A stretch of 64,000 bases of DNA, taken from assembly GCA_026713865.1 (NCBI GenBank), contig JAPONQ010000014.1, positions 37,676-101,675 of the forward strand, in the 5' to 3' direction. The notes below the pieces were generated by a model. The model was given only the letters and a program-made list of their open reading frames with translations. It had not been told where the DNA came from and made no database searches. This stretch comes from Chloroflexota bacterium. Its GTDB lineage: Bacteria; Chloroflexota; Dehalococcoidia; UBA2979. This document shows, piece after piece, positions 58,983 through 64,000 of this stretch. The translations under genes and the position numbers were made by a program. Within the stretch, counting starts at the first letter, position 1, and every line of letters starts with the position of its first letter.

Positions 58983-59629
58983 ATGCGCTCCCGGCTGCTG
59001 CGGGTGGCGCTCGCGGGGGCGGTGCTCGCCGCCCTCCTCGGCCGCCTGGCCCGCCGTCACCTCTACCGCGTCGAGGTGCGCGGCGCTTCGATGCGGCCCG
59101 CGCTTGAGCCGGGCGACTGGCTGCTGCTGCGCCGGGGAGCGCCGTCTCCGGATCTGCTGGCGAGCGGGGAGGCCTTCGGCCTCGTCGTGGCGGCGCGCTC
59201 CCCCGGCGGGCGGCTCCTGCTCAAGCGCCTCATCGGGCTTCCCGGCGAGTCGCTCCGCGCCGGAGCCGCGGTCCAGGTGAACGGCCGCGAGCTCGACGAG
59301 CCCTATGCCTCCGGGGAGGCGCCCCCGTCGAGCTACCGCGGCGTCTCGCGCCTCGGCCCCGACTCGCTCTTCCTGCTCGGCGACCGCCGCGACCGGAGCA
59401 CCGACAGCCGCGAGTTCGGGCCGCTGGAGGCCGCCGCGGTCGAGGGAATCGTGCTGGCGCGCTACTGGCCGCCGCGCCGCATCGGACGCTTGCACCGGCC
59501 GGCGCGCCGCTGGAGCGCGACCGGGAGCACCGCCGGAAACGCGGCCGCCGGCTCCCGCGCGGGCCCGCCCCGAGGCGCCGCCGCCCCGGTCCCGCCCCTT
59601 GCGCGTGGGAGCCGGATTCGCTACAACCG

Positions 59630-59633
<4 letters not shown>
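58983..59633 (+). CDS. sodX: Ni-SOD maturation protease SodX (S26 signal-peptidase type)
   Basis: 216 residues. One N-terminal membrane helix (about residues 6-20) precedes the S26 peptidase boxes. They are RGASMRPALEPGDWLLL with Ser36, LLLKRLIGLPGES with Lys81, and LLGDRRDRSTDSREFG. Its placement after sodN identifies it as the protease that frees the N-terminal His of Ni-SOD. A tail of about 50 Ala/Gly/Arg/Pro-rich residues follows the domain, and its DNA carries the groEL promoter and CIRCE. The TAG stop lies within the CIRCE element. Confidence 0.9.
59599..59627 (+). promoter_or_regulatory. groEL promoter within the 3' end of sodX
   Basis: -35 TTGCGC (59599-59604) and -10 TACAAC (59622-59627) are 17 bases apart. 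Transcription would start near 59634, inside the CIRCE element. This is the usual relation of CIRCE to housekeeping promoters of chaperone genes. Confidence 0.6.
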
Positions 59634-61355
<1,722 letters not shown>

Positions 61356-61381
61356 ACCTCTCGCCCCAAGCGGCAGGAGAA

Positions 61382-61413
61382 CGAGAGGCCGGCCCGCCGT
61401 GGCCGGCCTCTCG
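61382..61413. terminator. hairpin after groEL, between convergent genes
   Basis: A perfect 13-bp stem (61382-61394 with 61401-61413; arms begin CGAGAGGCC) and a 6-base loop. It is 26 bases past the groEL stop and 33 bases past the stop of the convergent MFS gene, so it may end both transcripts. No T-tract. Confidence 0.7.
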
Positions 61414-61446
61414 CGTGCGGGGACCGCGCCCCGTCTCGCCGCGTCG

Positions 61447-62961
61447 CTACGTCGTGAACCACCAGCGCCGGCCCCCTTCCGCGCGGACGGAGGCCTCGCG
61501 ATCGGGTGAGGGCCCGAGCGCGCTGCAGAGCACGGCGGCCACCACCAGCGCGATCGCCGCCGCCACGAAGATCTCGCGGAAGGTCTCGACCTGCGCCGCC
61601 CGCACCAGCTCCTCGAAGCCGGGCGAGCCGAACTCCACGGAACCGGCGCGGGCGTAGAAGCGACCAAGCCCGCTCGAGGCCAGCACCGCCGCCCCGACCA
61701 GCATCCCCGCGATGCGCGCCAGCGTCAGCCACGCGGCCGCCGTCGCCCGCTCTCCCTCGCCGACGCGCGAGAGCACGGCGCTCGCGAGCGGCGCAAGCAC
61801 CAGCCCGAAACCGAGGCCGGCCACCAGCTGCGGCCCACTGCGCAGCGGTTCGCCCAGCCCCTCCTCCCACGCCGCGAGCGCCCCCACGCCGGCGGCGGCG
61901 AGCAGCATCCCGACCGAGGCCAGCACGCGGAGATCGAGACGCGCCGCGAGCCAGCCCCCGACCAGCGCTCCCACCGGCACCGCCGCGGTCAGGCGCAGCA
62001 GCGTGATGCCGCCGGCGAGCGGCCCCTCCGCCAGCACCAGGTTCACGAAGAGGGGCACGCCGATCAGCACCGTGATCAGGGCCATGCCGGTGAGGAAGGT
62101 CGCCGCCTCCGCCGCCAGGATGGGCCGCTCCGTCAGCATCGACGGGCGCACCAGCGGGACCGGCGTGGCGAGCTCGCGCCAGGCGAAGAGCGCCGCCCCC
62201 GCGGCCGCCGTGGCGAGCAAGGCCAGCGTGAGGGGAAGCGCGCGCGGGTTCAGGGGATCGTCCGCGAGCGCCACCGTCAGCACCGCGAGCGCCGCGCCCA
62301 GCAGCGCCGCCCCCCACCAGTCGATGCCGCCCGTGCGCCGCTCGTGCGTGGCGAGACGCCACGCGGCGAACGCGAGCGGAGCGGCGAGCGGCAGGTTGAG
62401 CCAGAAGACGGCGCGCCAGTCGATCCAGTCGGCGATCGCCCCGCCCCAGAGGGGACCGACCAGCGCGCCCGCCTCGGAGGCGGCCGCGATGGCCCCGAGT
62501 CCGGGTGCGCGGGCCCGCGCCGGCAGCTCGCGAACGACGATCGCCATCGCCACCGGCACCACGGCGCCGCCCCCCACCGCCTGCAGCGAACGCGAGGCCA
62601 CGAGGAACTCGAAGGTCGGCGCCGCCGCCACCAGCGCGCTCCCGGCGGTGAAGAGCAGCATCGAGGCGGCATAGATCCGGCCGGCGCCGTAGACGTCGGC
62701 GACCCGGCCCATCACCGGCAGGGCGACGAGGTAGCCCAGCAGGTAGCCGTTGATGATCCAGGAGCTGCGATAGAACTCATCTGCCGTTATGTCCAGATCG
62801 GGGATCATCAAGGGCAAGACGGTGACGACCGATGTCTGGTCGTCGGCGGCGATAAAGACCCCGGCGGCCACGACCAGCAGCAGCCACCGGCCCCGCGCCG
62901 CCGAGGGCGAGTCCCCGTCGCGGCCGCCCGCCGCCGCCGACCCGGCGCCGCTCTCCGTCAG
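61447..62961 (-). CDS. MFS transporter, DHA2 (14-TM drug:H+ antiporter) type, with apparent CTG start
   Basis: About 504 residues with the start at 62961, 474 with the first GTG (62871). Motif A is GRVADVYGAGRIY, and motif C-like RSLQAVGGGAVVPVAMAIV and the WRAVFWLNLPLA segment are typical of the EmrB/QacA group. The N-terminus RWLLLVVAAGVFIAADDQTSVVTVLPL is TM1 of this family, but the GTG start would remove its first half. A CTG at 62961 overlaps the lipoprotein stop (CTGA) with GAGG seven bases upstream, and is preferred. The natural substrate is unknown. Confidence 0.85.
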   Translation of the reverse strand: MTESGAGSAAAGGRDGDSPSAARGRWLLLVVAAGVFIAADDQTSVVTVLPLMIPDLDITADEFYRSSWIINGYLLGYLVALPVMGRVADVYGAGRIYAASMLLFTAGSALVAAAPTFEFLVASRSLQAVGGGAVVPVAMAIVVRELPARARAPGLGAIAAASEAGALVGPLWGGAIADWIDWRAVFWLNLPLAAPLAFAAWRLATHERRTGGIDWWGAALLGAALAVLTVALADDPLNPRALPLTLALLATAAAGAALFAWRELATPVPLVRPSMLTERPILAAEAATFLTGMALITVLIGVPLFVNLVLAEGPLAGGITLLRLTAAVPVGALVGGWLAARLDLRVLASVGMLLAAAGVGALAAWEEGLGEPLRSGPQLVAGLGFGLVLAPLASAVLSRVGEGERATAAAWLTLARIAGMLVGAAVLASSGLGRFYARAGSVEFGSPGFEELVRAAQVETFREIFVAAAIALVVAAVLCSALGPSPDREASVRAEGGRRWWFTT

Positions 62962-63668
62962 CGCGGCGCCTCGATCGAGAACTCCCCGCCGACGTCCGAG
63001 ATCTCCAGGCGGCGCACGATCTCCTCGGCCTCAAGCGCCGAGGCGGCGCCGCGGATCTCCACGCGGCGGACGGTCGCATCCTCGACGGACACCAGCGCCT
63101 GGGCCGGGAGCGTACGACCCGCCTCCGCGCCGGGGATGAGCAGCCCCAGATCGGCCGAATCCACGGTCGCCTCGACGCGGTAGTAGTCGGCGCCCTCGAT
63201 GCTCTCGCGCGCCACCACCCGCGCGTCGCTCGCCGCCCGCATCAGAGCCGTCACGCCGCCGACCGGGTCGAAGATCGAGGCCAGCGTCAGATCCTCGCGC
63301 TCCCACCGCCCGGTGAGGGGGTTCGTCATCCAGCCCTGCTCGCCGACGATGCGGATCTCGATGTCGACGGCCAGGGGGCCGGCGCGGGCGCGGACCTCGG
63401 CGCGAAGGCGATCCGATCCGACGACCTCGCCGCGCGCGCGCTCCATCAGGAGCCCGCGCGCGATCACGGTCGCGCCGTTCTCGTGCGTGAGGTCGAAGCG
63501 GAAGCTCTCGAGCTGCTCCATGCGGTCGGCTGCCCGCCCCAGCAGAGCCTGCGCGTCGATGGCCGCGAGCCCCGCCGGCTCCCCGCCGTCACCACCGCAG
63601 GAGCCGGCGACCGCAGCGAGGAGCGCGAGCGCGGCCGCGACCGTCGCGACGGTCCTGCGGGCGCCCAT
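62958..63668 (-). CDS. LppX/LprG-like lipoprotein
   Basis: 236 residues. A signal peptide (TVATVAAALALLAAVAGSC) ends in a lipobox-like AGSC followed by GGDGGEP. The mature part resembles the LppX_LprAFG lipid-binding fold: ALLGRAADRMEQLESFRFDLTHENG, WMTNPLTGRWEREDL, DADYYRVEATVDS-like strand pairs. Relatives carry lipids or lipoglycans to the outer layer. The ATG overlaps the selD stop (TGATG). Its stop overlaps the presumed CTG start of the MFS gene, an arrangement also seen for LprG with the P55 transporter in mycobacteria. Confidence 0.83.
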   Translation of the reverse strand: MGARRTVATVAAALALLAAVAGSCGGDGGEPAGLAAIDAQALLGRAADRMEQLESFRFDLTHENGATVIARGLLMERARGEVVGSDRLRAEVRARAGPLAVDIEIRIVGEQGWMTNPLTGRWEREDLTLASIFDPVGGVTALMRAASDARVVARESIEGADYYRVEATVDSADLGLLIPGAEAGRTLPAQALVSVEDATVRRVEIRGAASALEAEEIVRRLEISDVGGEFSIEAPR

Positions 63669-63880
63669 CACCGCACCTCGACGACGCCCGCGCCCGCCTC
63701 GACGCGGCCGACCGTCCAGCCGGCGCCGGCCGCCACGAGGCTCGCCGCCCCCTCCGGCGCGAGAGCGACCAGCAGGCCGCCCGATGTCTGCGGGTCGTAG
63801 ATCAGATCGACGAGCGCCGGCGGGAGGCCGGGGACGACGCGCACGCGGGCGCCGAGCTGCTCGACGTTGCGGCGGGGGCC
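63668..63880 (-). pseudogene. selD: selenophosphate synthase SelD, C-terminal end; upstream sequence corrupted
   Basis: Reading from about 63880 to the stop at 63668 gives GPRRNVEQLGARVRVV and then IYDPQTSGGLLVAL, the C-terminal signature of SelD, which makes selenophosphate. The last residues are GRVEAGAGVVEVR. Upstream of 63880 the reading enters two C-runs and a 100-bp copy of its own sequence that is out of frame, so the gene cannot be followed. The defect is most probably an assembly error and not a real pseudogene. The stop overlaps the lipoprotein ATG. Confidence 0.85.
63693..63792. repeat. 100-bp direct repeat, first copy (inside selD)
   Basis: Identical to 63901-64000 except one base (T at 63715, C at 63923). 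The offset is 208 bases, not a multiple of three. Confidence 0.97.
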
Positions 63881-63903
63881 CCCCCCCCCCGCCCCCCCCC
63901 CCC
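63879..63903. other. two 12-C runs separated by one G
   Basis: C at 63879-63890, G at 63891, C at 63892-63903. The runs directly precede the repeated segment at the end of the window. Such tracts typify sequencing or assembly failure. Confidence 0.9.
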
Positions 63904-64000
63904 GCCTCGACGCGGCCGACCGCCCAGCCGGCGCCGGCCGCCACGAGGCTCGCCGCCCCCTCCGGCGCGAGAGCGACCAGCAGGCCGCCCGATGTCTGCG
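63901..64000. repeat. 100-bp direct repeat, second copy at window end
   Basis: Second copy of selD sequence with 99 of 100 positions identical. It runs to the last base of the window. In this copy the SelD codons are shifted by one base relative to the first. Confidence 0.97.

Noticed and set aside
63668..63880. Evidence for selenoproteins suggested by selD
   Set aside because: No in-frame TGA followed by a recognisable SECIS-type hairpin was noticed in the other genes; selD may also serve selenouridine tRNA modification.

Overview
This is a very GC-rich chromosomal segment (by eye above 70 %) with dense, mostly operonic bacterial genes, frequent GTG starts and many 4-base stop/start overlaps (ATGA, GTGA). 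Menaquinone biosynthesis, a CIRCE-controlled groEL, a SufR-headed SUF operon, nickel superoxide dismutase, an RskA-like anti-sigma factor, lipoproteins and a Thr-Pro-rich linker suggest a monoderm-like high-GC lineage such as Chloroflexota or a deep-branching Actinomycetota. The sequence alone does not decide between them. No rRNA, tRNA or CRISPR array was recognised.

Layout. 1-6447 (minus): menaquinone cluster menF-menD-menH-menB-menA-menC, with menC running off the left edge. 6448-12235 (plus): a 55-residue zinc-ribbon-like protein, acetyl-CoA synthetase, citrate synthase, two proteins of unknown function and an AEC-type carrier. 12271-21222: serine hydrolase, quinone oxidoreductase, MmgE/PrpD protein, Lon-like protease, HAD-like phosphatase, an MFS transporter with an apparent ATA start, and an inositol-phosphatase-family enzyme. 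21414-25700 (plus): glycolate oxidase glcDEF. 25776-29007: PhzF-family protein, Tat-type substrate-binding lipoprotein, and a membrane-anchored Rieske-like protein that has lost most cluster ligands. 29061-35730 (minus): SUF operon sufR-C-B-D-Rieske ferredoxin-S-U-T with a clear promoter. 35964-39985: membrane protein, a complete IS5-like insertion sequence between two genes, a CapA-like lipoprotein, and a membrane protein. 40086-46516: ECF sigma/anti-sigma pair, AI-2E-type permease, Fur-family regulator, GltD-like oxidoreductase and three overlapping hotdog-fold genes. 46554-54330: MFS transporter, alanine dehydrogenase, DNA glycosylase with two DinB proteins, a homocysteine methyltransferase/MTHF reductase fusion, EVE and DUF402 proteins. 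54327-57871: a second Fe-S locus (A-type carrier, SufR-like regulator, IscS-type desulfurase) plus an isolated nuoB. 57911-61355: Dabb protein, Ni-SOD with its maturation protease, and groEL under CIRCE. 61447-64000: DHA2-type MFS transporter, LppX-like lipoprotein, and a broken selD.

How the genes fit together. The central theme is respiration and redox/metal homeostasis: menaquinone supply, acetate and glycolate entry into central carbon metabolism (acs, gltA, glcDEF), two Fe-S assembly loci each with a SufR-like regulator, Fe-S client proteins (NuoB, GlcF, GltD-like, Rieske ferredoxin), superoxide removal and chaperone function. The last 125 bases look like an assembly artefact: two C-runs followed by a 100-bp near-identical, out-of-frame copy of nearby selD sequence.
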